From Bacteroidia bacterium (GTDB lineage: Bacteria > Bacteroidota > Bacteroidia > Cytophagales > Cyclobacteriaceae): 64,000 nucleotides of DNA. Positions within the stretch are counted from its first letter, which is position 1. Every line of letters begins with the position of its first letter. Position numbers and translations under genes: made by a program. The notes below the pieces were generated by a model, which was not told the DNA's origin, searched no databases, and was given only the letters and a program-made list of their open reading frames with translations. Location: contig JAUHYU010000014.1 in the NCBI GenBank assembly GCA_030426345.1, positions 1-64,000 on the forward strand, given 5' to 3'. Of this stretch, positions 52,856 through 62,838 are shown in pieces.

Positions 52856-54049
52856 ATGAAAAGTTCATTACTTACTATACTGATCTACTTCATCATTTCA
52901 TGCAATGGCCCAAAAAAACCAACACAAGAAATCGTTCCCCCTATTCCCATAGATTTAGCTGATGAAGCAAAAAAATTGAGTAAGAAATTCATCATAGTAG
53001 ATGGGCATGTGGACCTTCCCTACAGACTGCGGAACAAAATGGAAGATATTTCGGTACAAACTCCAGATGGTCATTTTGACTATGTGAGAGCAAAAAATGG
53101 AGGACTGGATGCCCCATTTATGTCCATATTCATTCCTGCTGAATTTGAAAACAACGGGGCCATGCAACTGGCGCAAGAACTGATCACAAGTGTCGAAAAA
53201 TTGTGTACAGATCATCCAGACAAATTTGCTTTGGCTAAAACGCCCCAAGACATAGAAAACAATTTTGCCAACAACCTTATCTCCTTGCCAATGGGGCTGG
53301 AAAATAGTGCTCCCGTTGAAGGTAAGTTGGACAACCTGAACATTTTGTTCGATAGGGGTATTCGGTATATCACCTTAACCCATGCAAAAGACAATCACAT
53401 CAGTGACTCGTCCTACGACCAAAAATACACACATGGTGGGCTGAGTCCTTTTGGCTACAAAGTCATTGAGCGTATGAACCAATTGGGCATTATGGTCGAT
53501 GTTTCCCATGTTTCTGACAGTGCATTTTATCAAGCCGTGAGGGCTTCCAAGGCACCTGTTATTGCTTCCCACTCTTCATGCCGACACTTTACACCTGGAT
53601 TTGAACGCAATGTATCTGACGAAATGATCCGTTTGATTGGAGATAATAATGGTGTGATCATGATCAATTTTGGTTCGATGTTTCTGACCCAAAGAGGCAA
53701 AGGGCCAATTAAAAAATTACAAGAGAAGATGAAAACCAACCCCAACGATGTCAGAATTAAAGCCGAATTAGACTCCTTAAAAAAATCTAGTCTAGTGCTC
53801 GGTGATTTAGCATTGGTTGCCGACCATATCGACCGGGTGGTTGAAATTGCGGGGATAGACCATGTCGGATTGGGATCTGATTTTGATGGGGTGGGACAAT
53901 TACCTATTGGTTTAGATGATGCTTCAAAACTTCCCAACCTCATCCATGAGCTGCTCAAAAGAGACTACTCTACTGACGATATTGAAAAAATATGCAGCAA
54001 AAATCTATTTCGGGTATGGAATAAAGTAATAGATATCGCTGATCAATAA
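52856..54049 (+). CDS. Exported membrane dipeptidase (peptidase family M19)
   Basis: A 397-residue zinc dipeptidase. The ATG at 52856 opens a lipoprotein signal with lipobox IISC at residues 13-16. The M19 ligands are visible: IVDGHVDLPYRL (H-x-D) near 41, then GLENSAP near 140, ITLTHAKDNH near 170, VSHVSDSAF near 215, SHSSCRHF near 238 and VGLGSDFDGVGQL near 338. Renal-dipeptidase-like enzymes split dipeptides, including some D-amino-acid or beta-lactam-like substrates. The upstream membrane protein is co-transcribed. Confidence 0.93.
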   Translation: MKSSLLTILIYFIISCNGPKKPTQEIVPPIPIDLADEAKKLSKKFIIVDGHVDLPYRLRNKMEDISVQTPDGHFDYVRAKNGGLDAPFMSIFIPAEFENNGAMQLAQELITSVEKLCTDHPDKFALAKTPQDIENNFANNLISLPMGLENSAPVEGKLDNLNILFDRGIRYITLTHAKDNHISDSSYDQKYTHGGLSPFGYKVIERMNQLGIMVDVSHVSDSAFYQAVRASKAPVIASHSSCRHFTPGFERNVSDEMIRLIGDNNGVIMINFGSMFLTQRGKGPIKKLQEKMKTNPNDVRIKAELDSLKKSSLVLGDLALVADHIDRVVEIAGIDHVGLGSDFDGVGQLPIGLDDASKLPNLIHELLKRDYSTDDIEKICSKNLFRVWNKVIDIADQ

Positions 54050-54279
54050 TTTTCCATACGCCAGTTCCATGCCTTATAAAAGTTGGATGAACAAATTCGC
54101 ATCATTCACCCAACTTATAAATGTTCTAAACCCTCCCCATAAATGGGTCGCTATATGAATTCTTGCCTGTTTCTTTTGGACGAGCAAAACATCTTGAAAA
54201 ATCAAACTATAGAGGTAAACTCAGATTAGCACAGTGTTATTTTTACTTTTAAATTAAAAACTGGACAATAGGTCAGATT

Positions 54280-54824
54280 ATGAAAAAGAAAATTCTAATT
54301 GGTATCGGCATTTTTATCTTGATCCTGGCGGTTAGATTTAATTATATGAATTTTAGAGACAAATCTTTGAGCCCCCTTGCCAAGTGAAATATTCTAAAAA
54401 TGCATTAACCATTGATATTCTATATAACCGACCATTTCAAAAAGAGCGGTTGATTTTTGGAACCAAAGCAGATGGCGCACTTCTGCCTTATGGCAAATAC
54501 TGGCGGGTTGGTGCAAATGAATTTACAAAAATCACTCCAAACCGCAATGTATTATTCAATGGCAATGAGGTTGCCGCTGGGACTTATCGGATATATGCCG
54601 CTCCAGGAGCACAGACTTTTGAGATTTCCCTGAATTCAGAATTAAATAGATGGGGTTATTGGGGGCCAGATTATGATTTGGATGTATTGAAAACAACCGT
54701 GCCTGTGGTGCGCATCAGTGAGCCTGTAGAGCAATTTACCGCCAGATTTGAAGAGGAAGAAAGAATCGTTTCGTTGATATTTGAATGGTCTGATGTGAGA
54801 TTGAAAATCCCGATCAAAGCGTAA
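54280..54824 (+). pseudogene. DUF2911 protein gene interrupted by a one-base frameshift
   Basis: An ATG at 54280 encodes a membrane-anchor segment (KKKILIGIGIFILILAVRF) and ends after 35 codons at a TGA at 54385. The main DUF2911 domain follows in the next frame (54384 onwards): IFGTKADGALLPYGKYWRVG, then GANEFTKIT, VAAGTYRIYAAPGAQTF and WSDVRLKIPIK. One extra C in the C5 run at 54373-54377 would join them as one protein of about 180 residues, which is the usual length with the usual N-terminal anchor. Either a real disruption, a phase-variable tract or a sequencing error could explain this. Confidence 0.7.
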
Positions 54825-54833
54825 TAGGCCACG

Positions 54834-56192
54834 TCAAATCATATTCTCTAATCTTGTCGGGGTGTTTTGTTTCACCCATTCGTCGTAGTTGCCATCGTAG
54901 CCAACTTTTTTCTGCAGCTCGTTGGTCTTATTCAAGATATTCTCGATTACATCATTGGGCATGAATTGTCTGGTTTGAATAACTTCGATGATCCTGCGGA
55001 TGTCTTCGTACACTTTTACTTCAGTTTCCTTGCGCCAACGCTCGTAATCTTCTTCATGCCATTCGAGGTGTTGCTCCATAATTTCCCCCGAAATCTTCCT
55101 GCTGTGTTGGGCAGATTCGTTGATATTCCCCTTGCCCGTTACAGCATTTCCGATAGCAAAAACATTGTCAAATCCATGAATCATGCAGCTTTCGCTGTCG
55201 GAGTTGATTTTAAAAATATTGCCTTCTGAAGGCACCCCTTCTATACGCTCGGGAATACTTCCTATCGAAGAAATGATCATAGGTGATTCTACTTTTAGAA
55301 AGTCATTTTCAATAGGTACCACCCTGTCATTTTCTATTTTTGTCCGTTGAAATCGGATACCTGAAAGATGGTCATTGTTAGTTATTTTCCCCACAGGAAT
55401 ACAACACGGCACAAAATGAAACAAATACTTTTTCTGATAATTATCCAGGATTTTCTGGCGTACTAACTGTGCCCTTTTTAATTGCTCAGGCGTATGGGTT
55501 GGCATCGGCGAGAGCGGCATATCCATGGGTCTTCTTCGGTAATACAGCGTACATCCCTTAATCCCCAAATCATCCAAAGTCAGATTATGTTTGTCCAAAA
55601 CCTTGTTTATTCCATGATCCAGGGTGAAAAGATTCGTCTCTATTCCATCGGTTTTAAGGGCTTTTTCCACAGTTTCAAACATGATGATCTTGGCTACATC
55701 AAGAGAAGCAAGCCCTCCACCAACTACAACCGCGTTATCCTTTATCTCAATATTTTTCCCTTTAAACCCGGGCTCATGTTTGTGATTGAACCAATATACG
55801 AATGGATTTTGGTAGTAAAATCCATGCTCGAGATGCTCGTCGATATTTTCGATCGGCAACGGTCTGTCTTTCCATGCGCCTGTAGCCAAAATCACAGCGG
55901 TGAATCCCCAAGTCAATATATCGTCAAAATCAACTTCTCGTCCCAACCGCACCCCGGGAACAAACCGCACATTTTCATGGTTGATCTTATCATTGATATT
56001 TTGTTCTTCCTTGTCGCGGAGCTTGGCATGCCACTTGGGAAGGCCATCTTCAATTTTGCCATAAGGCAACATGCCCTGATCAAAAACCACTATCCTAAAA
56101 CCCTTTTTAGCCAGTTGATATGCCGCCTCGGCACCAGCTACTGCGCCTCCGAAAATGGCAATGAAGTGATGTCCTGATTCCTTGATGCTCAT
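54834..56192 (-). CDS. FAD-dependent NAD(P)-type oxidoreductase
   Basis: A 452-residue flavoprotein of the ferredoxin-NADP reductase/glutamate synthase beta-like group. Residues 8-40 hold the first dinucleotide fold (IAIFGGAVAGAEAAYQLAKK) ending in FDQG, then PYGKIEDGLPKW, which recalls the GltD-type phrase. VVVGGGLASLDVAKIIMF near 163-180 is the second fold and GFDNVFAIGNAVTG near 345-358 the FAD-ribose site. It lacks the Fe-S cysteines of GltD. The electron partner is unknown. It is followed by a 9-bp gap to the DUF2911 gene on the other strand and preceded by a redox pair. Confidence 0.87.
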   Translation of the reverse strand: MSIKESGHHFIAIFGGAVAGAEAAYQLAKKGFRIVVFDQGMLPYGKIEDGLPKWHAKLRDKEEQNINDKINHENVRFVPGVRLGREVDFDDILTWGFTAVILATGAWKDRPLPIENIDEHLEHGFYYQNPFVYWFNHKHEPGFKGKNIEIKDNAVVVGGGLASLDVAKIIMFETVEKALKTDGIETNLFTLDHGINKVLDKHNLTLDDLGIKGCTLYYRRRPMDMPLSPMPTHTPEQLKRAQLVRQKILDNYQKKYLFHFVPCCIPVGKITNNDHLSGIRFQRTKIENDRVVPIENDFLKVESPMIISSIGSIPERIEGVPSEGNIFKINSDSESCMIHGFDNVFAIGNAVTGKGNINESAQHSRKISGEIMEQHLEWHEEDYERWRKETEVKVYEDIRRIIEVIQTRQFMPNDVIENILNKTNELQKKVGYDGNYDEWVKQNTPTRLENMI

Positions 56193-56300
56193 GGTCTATC
56201 GGTAGTTTTGAGGTTCACAAAAAAGTTATTAGTTACTAATATAACAAAATCACCAGCGATTAAAGAGGATACCTGGAGTAACCTCTTCAAATCGTCCATT

Positions 56301-56681
56301 CTAACGGGAAAGTTCCTTTATAAAAGCATCCAACTCGGGCCGGATCATGATCTCATCGTTTATTTCTATGATAGGAAAGGAAATATTACCCTTGCTATCC
56401 TTCTGCTGCACTTTCAGCATCATCTCGCTATAGTAGTTTTCATTAGCTTCTGCGTCTTTAAAGGTATATTTAACACCAAGAGAATCTACTTTTTTTCTGA
56501 ATTCAATGCAATGATCACAATTTTCACTGCCATAAATAGTGACTTCCTTATCAACTTTTGGAGTGATGTTAGCTGATGTGTCAATGCTTTTTCGCTTATG
56601 ATTGCATCCAAAAACCATCAACAGGCAAACACATATTACAGGAAGAAGTAGAGGGTATGATTTTGTTTTCTTAGTTATCAT
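56301..56681 (-). CDS. Exported glutaredoxin-like lipoprotein
   Basis: A 126-residue protein with an N-terminal signal and lipobox LMVFGC, cysteine at residue 26. The mature part is a glutaredoxin/thioredoxin fold with the active-site CDHC in YGSENCDHCIEFRKKV near 53-68 and the cis-proline stretch FPIIEIND near 99-106. Glutaredoxins are normally cytoplasmic, so an exported, lipid-anchored one is unusual. It overlaps by four bases the gene for a ferric-reductase-like membrane protein, which could feed it electrons. No glutathione genes are nearby. Confidence 0.82.
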   Translation of the reverse strand: MITKKTKSYPLLLPVICVCLLMVFGCNHKRKSIDTSANITPKVDKEVTIYGSENCDHCIEFRKKVDSLGVKYTFKDAEANENYYSEMMLKVQQKDSKGNISFPIIEINDEIMIRPELDAFIKELSR

Positions 56682-57340
56682 GGTTTTTCTTTAGTTATTT
56701 TCAAGAAAAGGGGAATTAATATCAACAAGGCTCCCAATAAACTAATCGGGGGCATATGACCGGGCCATTTTTCTATCTGAACCCAACCTGAAAACCCCAT
56801 GAATCCGACATGAAGCAAAGCTGCCAAAAGCCCCAAATAACCCATCCGTTGACCTTGTTGCCACTTCCTGATCCCAACGGCTTCCTGCATAAAAGGGATT
56901 GTAGTAATGGCAGGTATGGAGAAACAATACAAACTGAATACTCCCATCACCATAGTTAACTCCCCCGTCACATTCATCATATCTCCGGAGTAAAACTTGG
57001 GGTAGTAGGCAGGAGAAATCAAAATCAGTGAAATAAAAACATGCATGGCACTCAGGGAAAATCCAGCCAATCCACTAAACTTCACAAATTGAATTTGTCT
57101 GCTTTTATCTCCGAGCCTTAGGGCCTTTAACTTTCCAGATGCGTAGCTTACTGCCAAAAAGAAAAGCCCAGAAATACTTAATATTTTATTGACGATAAAT
57201 GATGGGAAATGAGCCGTGTCAACTCCTTTGAAGACAATGTACCTCAAGGTAGCGTAAAGTGAGAAAAATATTAAAATGCCGGATAACCATTTTATTTTCA
57301 ATTGAGTTATCCTTTCTTCTTTATTATTAGATGCGGGCAT
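56678..57340 (-). CDS. Ferric-reductase-like heme membrane protein
   Basis: A 220-residue protein with six hydrophobic segments. Two membrane histidines stand out: AMHVFIS near residue 100 and ALLHVGFMG near residue 177, as in the ferric reductase-like transmembrane domain (MsrQ/NOX type) that binds heme. The first segment starts about residue 17 after a polar leader. No FAD/NAD domain is attached, so it would relay electrons from a quinol or flavin partner. It shares four bases with the exported glutaredoxin-like gene, pointing to a joint role in envelope redox chemistry. Confidence 0.7.
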   Translation of the reverse strand: MPASNNKEERITQLKIKWLSGILIFFSLYATLRYIVFKGVDTAHFPSFIVNKILSISGLFFLAVSYASGKLKALRLGDKSRQIQFVKFSGLAGFSLSAMHVFISLILISPAYYPKFYSGDMMNVTGELTMVMGVFSLYCFSIPAITTIPFMQEAVGIRKWQQGQRMGYLGLLAALLHVGFMGFSGWVQIEKWPGHMPPISLLGALLILIPLFLKITKEKP

Positions 57341-57716
57341 TGATCAAATTCAGGGTATTAAAAAATCGCTTAAAGTTAATAGCCACATGGAAAAAGTAAG
57401 CATTTTATGTTTTTTTTATCCCGTTAATAGATGAATTATAGTGTTCTTTTCTTGAAGATCAATTAATTATTGAATTGTATCAGGCATCCTCTAAATAGAC
57501 GTGCTCTCGTTATATTTTAAAGCAAAAAGAAATTAAGTTCTCAATATGATTCACCTTCAGAATTGAGCATTTTATATTGCATTTCTCATAAAATATCTGA
57601 ATTTAGCCCCTCTATGATTCGTCTTATAGTTATAGGGATCAAACCAACTACCAAAAATTCACATCAAAAATGGCGATATATCCGTGGTGTTTAGTGCATA
57701 AAAACAATATGATTTT
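57341..57716. other. Gene-free stretch between divergent genes
   Basis: A+T-rich DNA holding only short frames that look accidental. The promoters of the redox pair and the phosphatase-family gene must both lie here, but I could not fix their elements. Confidence 0.5.
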
Positions 57717-58799
57717 ATGATCCTTCGCCAATTTATTCAAGCAAGGTTCAAAAACCGATACCTGATCCTACTATTAGGTATCAGCATAATATGCTACCTC
57801 AGCATATTGGTGCCACCAACTGTTTTTTGGCCAGCTGTATTTGCCAGTTATGCTATTCCGGTGCTTTTGGTATTTCATGGTTTTTTGATGCTTTTGTTCC
57901 TGTTTTGGAGACGCAACCTGCTTATATTTCCAATAATGGCATTGCTTATCGGTTTACCGTTTATTCATAATACGATTAGTATTGAGGGTACAGATGAACC
58001 CAAAAACCACTCTTTTTCCATGCTTGGCTTCAATGCCAAATTATTTCGACAATATAAGATCTATAATGAATTTTCTAAGGACATGATCAAGTGGGCAGCC
58101 AATGACAATTCCGACATCAAGTGCTTTCAAGAATACAGCACCAACCACCTGTCAGAAGATCTGAATGTGACCAAACAAATCGCCGAAAAGGGATACAACC
58201 ATTTTGTGTTTTCTGCAAAAATGGACCCTGATGTCGCTTACAACAATCCAGGACTTGCGATTTTTACCAAGTTCGACATTTTGGATAGCGGTGTGGTGTG
58301 GCAAGATTATGGATCTTTCAATGCAGGAATATTTGCAGATATCCGCATTGGTAAGGACGTGATCAGGATATATAACATTCATCTAGCCTCTATGAGGCTA
58401 GAGCTATACCGATACAAGGATACCCATAATTATTACCGCAAAATTATCCGTCTATTATTGAGGCTCAAACATGGGGCGGAAAAGCGATCTTCTCAAATTG
58501 ACTTGTTAATAAACCATGCTAAAAACAGCCCTTATCCGGTGATAATATGTGGGGATTTTAATGAAACTCCATATAGTTATAATTACTTTAAATTAAAAAG
58601 ACACTTTTCAAATTCATTTGAGCAGGCAGGCAATGGTTTTGGCTTTTCCTACCATAGCATCTTGTTTTTTCTGCGCATTGATCATCAATTCTATACGGAA
58701 AAAATCAAAGCCATTGATTATCGTGTAGACAGGAAAATGCGCATATCCGATCATTTCCCAATCAGAAGTAGGTACAGCATCAACGAAGACAATGATTAA
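57717..58799 (+). CDS. Membrane-anchored endonuclease/exonuclease/phosphatase family protein
   Basis: A 360-residue protein. Three hydrophobic segments (about 15-32, 38-60 and 65-85) precede an EEP domain facing the periplasm or cytoplasm. The active-site phrases are KCFQEYSTNHL near 136-146, VIRIYNIHLASM near 222-233, VIICGDFNETPYSYN at about 281-295 and the terminal SDHFPIRSRY near 344-353, giving the usual Glu/Asp/His set. The order is that of many Bacteroidota membrane-bound EEP proteins of unknown substrate. Confidence 0.9.
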   Translation: MILRQFIQARFKNRYLILLLGISIICYLSILVPPTVFWPAVFASYAIPVLLVFHGFLMLLFLFWRRNLLIFPIMALLIGLPFIHNTISIEGTDEPKNHSFSMLGFNAKLFRQYKIYNEFSKDMIKWAANDNSDIKCFQEYSTNHLSEDLNVTKQIAEKGYNHFVFSAKMDPDVAYNNPGLAIFTKFDILDSGVVWQDYGSFNAGIFADIRIGKDVIRIYNIHLASMRLELYRYKDTHNYYRKIIRLLLRLKHGAEKRSSQIDLLINHAKNSPYPVIICGDFNETPYSYNYFKLKRHFSNSFEQAGNGFGFSYHSILFFLRIDHQFYTEKIKAIDYRVDRKMRISDHFPIRSRYSINEDND

Positions 58800-59016
58800 A
58801 TAGACAGGGAAATCCCAAACCTCCTGTTTAAAGTTTAAATAAAATCATGGATATCGTCAATAAAAATGTTGAGATTTTAATTACCATGCAAAGGTAGCCC
58901 CTGCTGTAAGGCTGTATTTTCAAATGTTTTATTTCAAATAGCTAAACAAGTAGTTTTACTCCCTTGTTTTATTATCACAACAATAATAACTTTAAACATT
59001 GAACCAAAATCAAATC

Positions 59017-61365
59017 ATGGGAGCTAAACAAAACATACTCATAGTAGGGCTGTTGGCATTTCTATTTGTTGCGATTGGATTTGTGCTCAAAGAAAAGGGT
59101 GAAAATCCAGAAAGTATTTCAGGGCAATCAGGCATCCCAGATGAAATAAATTTCAATTTTAATGTAAAACCGATCCTTTCTGATAAGTGCTATGCATGTC
59201 ATGGGCCCGATGCCAACAAGCGCAAGGCTGGTTTGAGGCTAGACATCGAATCTGATGCCAAGGCAGAACTGCCAGAAAATCCAGGACTGTATGCCATAGT
59301 GCCAAATGAAGCGTCAAAAAGCGAATTGATATCCAGAATATATTCTGATGATGAAAGTGCTATGATGCCTCCTGCAGATTCCAATCTAAAATTAGCTGAA
59401 CATGAAAAGGGGATTTTAAAAAAATGGATCGATCAAGGAGCCAAATTTGAACCCCATTGGGCTTTCGTCCCTCCAAAAAAAGCTGACATTCCAAAAGTCA
59501 AAGATGAATCTTGGCCTAAAAATGAAATTGATGATTTCATATTGAGCACCATGGAAAATAAAGGCATGCATCCAGCCGATCCTGCCAGTCATGAAAAATT
59601 GATCCGCAGGGTTAGCCTTGATTTGACCGGATTGCCTCCAACTTTAGAAGACTTGGATAAATTTGTATTAGGCAATAGTGAATTCAATTTTGAAGCGATT
59701 GTTGACTACTATCTCGCCAAACCTAGCTATGGAGAGCAAATGACTAGAGAGTGGCTCGATGTTGCCAGATATGCCGATTCGCATGGATATCAGGATGACA
59801 GCTACCGGACCATGTGGCCCTGGCGCGATTGGGTAATCCATGCTTTTAATGAAAACATGCCTTACAGCCAATTTTTGACCTGGCAAATTGCCGGGGACTT
59901 ATTACCAAATGCTACCAAAGAGCAAATTCTTGCCACGGGCTTTAACAGGAATCATCCGATCACTCAGGAGGGCGGTGTCATCGATGAAGAATACCGATCT
60001 ACTTATGTGACTGATCGCACGAATACATTGGGCAAAGGGATCATGGGAATAACTCTGGAATGCGCCAAATGCCATGATCATAAATATGATCCAATAACTC
60101 AAAAGGATTTTTTTAGTATGTATTCCTTTTTCAATAATGTAAATGAAAAAGGTCTGCAAATGGATGCTGTGCAAGCAAAAAATAGAAAGTACTATGCAGA
60201 TGCTCCATTCATTACCATAGATAGCACAGACTTACATGGCGTACTTTCTTTCTTGAATATGCCAGACACAACCGCAATTAATGTGATGGTAATGGATGAT
60301 TCCAGCCACAGAGAAGCACATGTGCTATCTAGAGGAAACTACGATGCACCAACTGATTTGGTCGAGCCTTCTACTCCTCCCGCCATCATGCCATTTTCTT
60401 CTGAATATCCCAAAAATCGTCTTGGGTTGGCCAGATGGCTGACCAATGATCAAAATCCATTGACAGCTCGTGTATATGTCAATCGCCTTTGGGGTATGAT
60501 CTTTGGCCAGGGCATAGTGAAGACCTCAGAAGATTTTGGAAGCCAGGGAGCATTGCCCACCCATCCAGAATTACTCGATTGGCTTGCTGCTGATTTTATG
60601 GAGCATAATTGGGACATTAAATACATGATAAAAAAAATAGTGACCACTGCCACCTATCAGCAATCGTCGATCATTAACCCAGAAAAAGAAAAACAAGACC
60701 CACAGAACATTTACCTCGCCAGAGGTCCACGATTCAGGTTGGGGGCTGAAGAAATTAGGGATTATGTCCTTACAACCAGCGGTTTACTCAATAAAGAAAT
60801 CGGAGGACCTAGTGTAAAACCTTATCAGCCACCCGGGCTATGGGAAGAAACCAATGCTGGTGGAAACCGTGGGATTTTGACTTCATACGTTCCTGATACT
60901 GGTGATAAGTTGTACCGCAGGTCACTTTATACATTTTGGAAAAGGACTTTACCACCACCATCTATGGCCATCTTCGATGCACCAAACCGAGATTTATGTG
61001 AGGTTCGGAGACAAAACACCAATACACCATTGCAGGCACTCGCCCTGCAAAATGACATACAGGTATTGGAGGGCGCGCGGGTTTTGGCTTCCCATATCAC
61101 TGAAAATACTCATGAGGTGAGTGATGCGGTGAAAAGGTTGTTTAATTCCATATTGCTTCGCAACCCGACAGATGAAGAGATGGAAATACTATCAGAATAC
61201 CATGAAGAATACCTTACAAAATTTAGTGAGAATGAAGAAAGCGTAGATCAATTGCTATCAATTGGCCAATATGAAATGGGAAGTTCAGACCCAACTGAAA
61301 CCGCCGCTCTAATGATGGTAGCACAGGTATTGTACAATCTGGATGAAACAATTACAAAAGAATAA
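59017..61365 (+). CDS. Planctomycete-type c-cytochrome protein (PSCyt1-DUF1549-DUF1553)
   Basis: A 782-residue exported protein. The ATG at 59017 starts a membrane or signal segment; an upstream TTG adds only six residues. The first domain is PSCyt1 with heme site CYACHGP (C58, C61, H62) and the phrase GLRLDIE. DUF1549 (about 150-360) has IRRVSLDLTGLPPTLEDLD and ends in the second heme-like motif LECAKCHDHKYDP. DUF1553 (about 460-760) has NPLTARVYVNRLWGMIFGQG and NTPLQALALQND. It is followed three bases later by a DUF1501 gene, a pairing best known from Planctomycetes and also common in marine Bacteroidota. The substrate is unknown. Confidence 0.9.
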   Translation: MGAKQNILIVGLLAFLFVAIGFVLKEKGENPESISGQSGIPDEINFNFNVKPILSDKCYACHGPDANKRKAGLRLDIESDAKAELPENPGLYAIVPNEASKSELISRIYSDDESAMMPPADSNLKLAEHEKGILKKWIDQGAKFEPHWAFVPPKKADIPKVKDESWPKNEIDDFILSTMENKGMHPADPASHEKLIRRVSLDLTGLPPTLEDLDKFVLGNSEFNFEAIVDYYLAKPSYGEQMTREWLDVARYADSHGYQDDSYRTMWPWRDWVIHAFNENMPYSQFLTWQIAGDLLPNATKEQILATGFNRNHPITQEGGVIDEEYRSTYVTDRTNTLGKGIMGITLECAKCHDHKYDPITQKDFFSMYSFFNNVNEKGLQMDAVQAKNRKYYADAPFITIDSTDLHGVLSFLNMPDTTAINVMVMDDSSHREAHVLSRGNYDAPTDLVEPSTPPAIMPFSSEYPKNRLGLARWLTNDQNPLTARVYVNRLWGMIFGQGIVKTSEDFGSQGALPTHPELLDWLAADFMEHNWDIKYMIKKIVTTATYQQSSIINPEKEKQDPQNIYLARGPRFRLGAEEIRDYVLTTSGLLNKEIGGPSVKPYQPPGLWEETNAGGNRGILTSYVPDTGDKLYRRSLYTFWKRTLPPPSMAIFDAPNRDLCEVRRQNTNTPLQALALQNDIQVLEGARVLASHITENTHEVSDAVKRLFNSILLRNPTDEEMEILSEYHEEYLTKFSENEESVDQLLSIGQYEMGSSDPTETAALMMVAQVLYNLDETITKE

Positions 61366-61368
61366 GTT

Positions 61369-62835
61369 ATGGACTTGAAAGATGAAATAGCAAAGGAAAA
61401 ATTAAAAATCAACCGAAGACATTTCTTTTCGAAATTAAGTGTTGGCTTGGGAACTGTAGCCCTCGGGTCTCTGATGGTTCCCGATCTGCTCAAGCGAGGT
61501 GGAACGGGATTGGATTCGGAAATGTTAAAAGCAGGAATTCCAAATTTTGCCCCAAAAGCTAAACGCGTCATCTATTTGTTTCAAGCTGGAGCCCCTTCGC
61601 AATTGGAGTCGTTTGACTATAAACCTTTGCTTCGTGAAAGGATGGGCGAAGACCTTCCTGAATCCATACGCAACGGACAACGCCTTACTGGGATGACTTC
61701 TGGACAAGATAGTTTTCCGCTCGTAGGGTCGTTTGCTGATTTTAAACAATATGGTCAAAACGGCACTTGGGTAAGTGATTTCTTTCCCCATATTGGAAAA
61801 GTGGCCGATGAAATATGCGTGGTCAACAGCATGCATACTGAGGCAATCAACCATGATCCTGCCATCACTTTTTTCCAAACAGGAAACCAAATCTCCGGAA
61901 GGCCAAGCATGGGTTCATGGATGAGCTATGGACTTGGAAGTGAAAATCAAAACCTCCCTGCTTTCGTGGTGCTTACCTCGCGTGGAAAGGGCAACAGTCA
62001 GGGATTGTATTCTAAACTTTGGTCCAGTGGCTTTTTAGATTCTAAGCATCAGGGTGTTTTGTTGCGGTCAGGTAAAGACCCTGTTTTGTACCTCAATGAT
62101 CCAGATGGTGTATCAAGGAGTGACAAGCGTGTGATGTTGGATAAAATCGCCGATCTAAACCATAAGCACTATGATGAAGTGGGTGATGAAGAAATCCATT
62201 CCAGGATTGCACAGTACGAAATGGCCTACCGCATGCAGATGTCAGTACCGGAGGTTATGGACATCAAAAAGGAGCCAGAATCCATTATAAAAATGTATGG
62301 AGCAGAGGCATTGATTCCCGGAACCTATGCGGCCAATTGCCTTCAAGCCAGAAGGCTGGCAGAAAATGGTGTGCGATTTATTCAGTTGTACCACCAAGGT
62401 TGGGATCAGCATGGCAACCTTCCTAATGAAATGGCGGGCCAGGCCAAAGATGTAGACCAGGCTTCGGCAGCATTAATCCTAGACCTAAAGCAACGAGGAA
62501 TGTTGGACGATACTTTGGTGATCTGGGGTGGAGAATTTGGCAGAACCAACTATTGTCAAGGAAAATTTAGCCCTGACAACTACGGGCGCGACCATCATCC
62601 AAGGAGTTTTAGTATCTGGATGGCTGGCGGGGGAATTAAGAAGGGGATTACTTATGGACAGACGGATGAATTTGGCTATAATATTGTGAAAGACCCAGTC
62701 CACATCAATGATTTCCACGCCACCTTGCTCCACCTCATGGGCATAAACCATGAGCAGCTCATTTATAAATATCAGGGGAGAAGATTTAGGCTAACAGATG
62801 TAGCAGGAAATGTGGTATCTGGACTTATGGCATAG
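61369..62835 (+). CDS. DUF1501 sulfatase-like protein with Tat signal
   Basis: A 488-residue protein. The N-terminal INRRHFFSKLSVGLGT is a twin-arginine signal, so it is folded before export. The mature part is DUF1501: FQAGAPSQLESFDYKPLL near 63-80, MHTEAINHDPAITFFQTG near 157-174, and VIWGGEFGRTNYCQG plus NYGRDHHPRSFSIWMAGGGI near 382-415. DUF1501 belongs to the alkaline phosphatase/sulfatase superfamily, but no activity is proven for the class. Three bases separate it from the cytochrome gene upstream and three from the partial gene downstream. Confidence 0.92.
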   Translation: MDLKDEIAKEKLKINRRHFFSKLSVGLGTVALGSLMVPDLLKRGGTGLDSEMLKAGIPNFAPKAKRVIYLFQAGAPSQLESFDYKPLLRERMGEDLPESIRNGQRLTGMTSGQDSFPLVGSFADFKQYGQNGTWVSDFFPHIGKVADEICVVNSMHTEAINHDPAITFFQTGNQISGRPSMGSWMSYGLGSENQNLPAFVVLTSRGKGNSQGLYSKLWSSGFLDSKHQGVLLRSGKDPVLYLNDPDGVSRSDKRVMLDKIADLNHKHYDEVGDEEIHSRIAQYEMAYRMQMSVPEVMDIKKEPESIIKMYGAEALIPGTYAANCLQARRLAENGVRFIQLYHQGWDQHGNLPNEMAGQAKDVDQASAALILDLKQRGMLDDTLVIWGGEFGRTNYCQGKFSPDNYGRDHHPRSFSIWMAGGGIKKGITYGQTDEFGYNIVKDPVHINDFHATLLHLMGINHEQLIYKYQGRRFRLTDVAGNVVSGLMA

Positions 62836-62838
62836 TAT

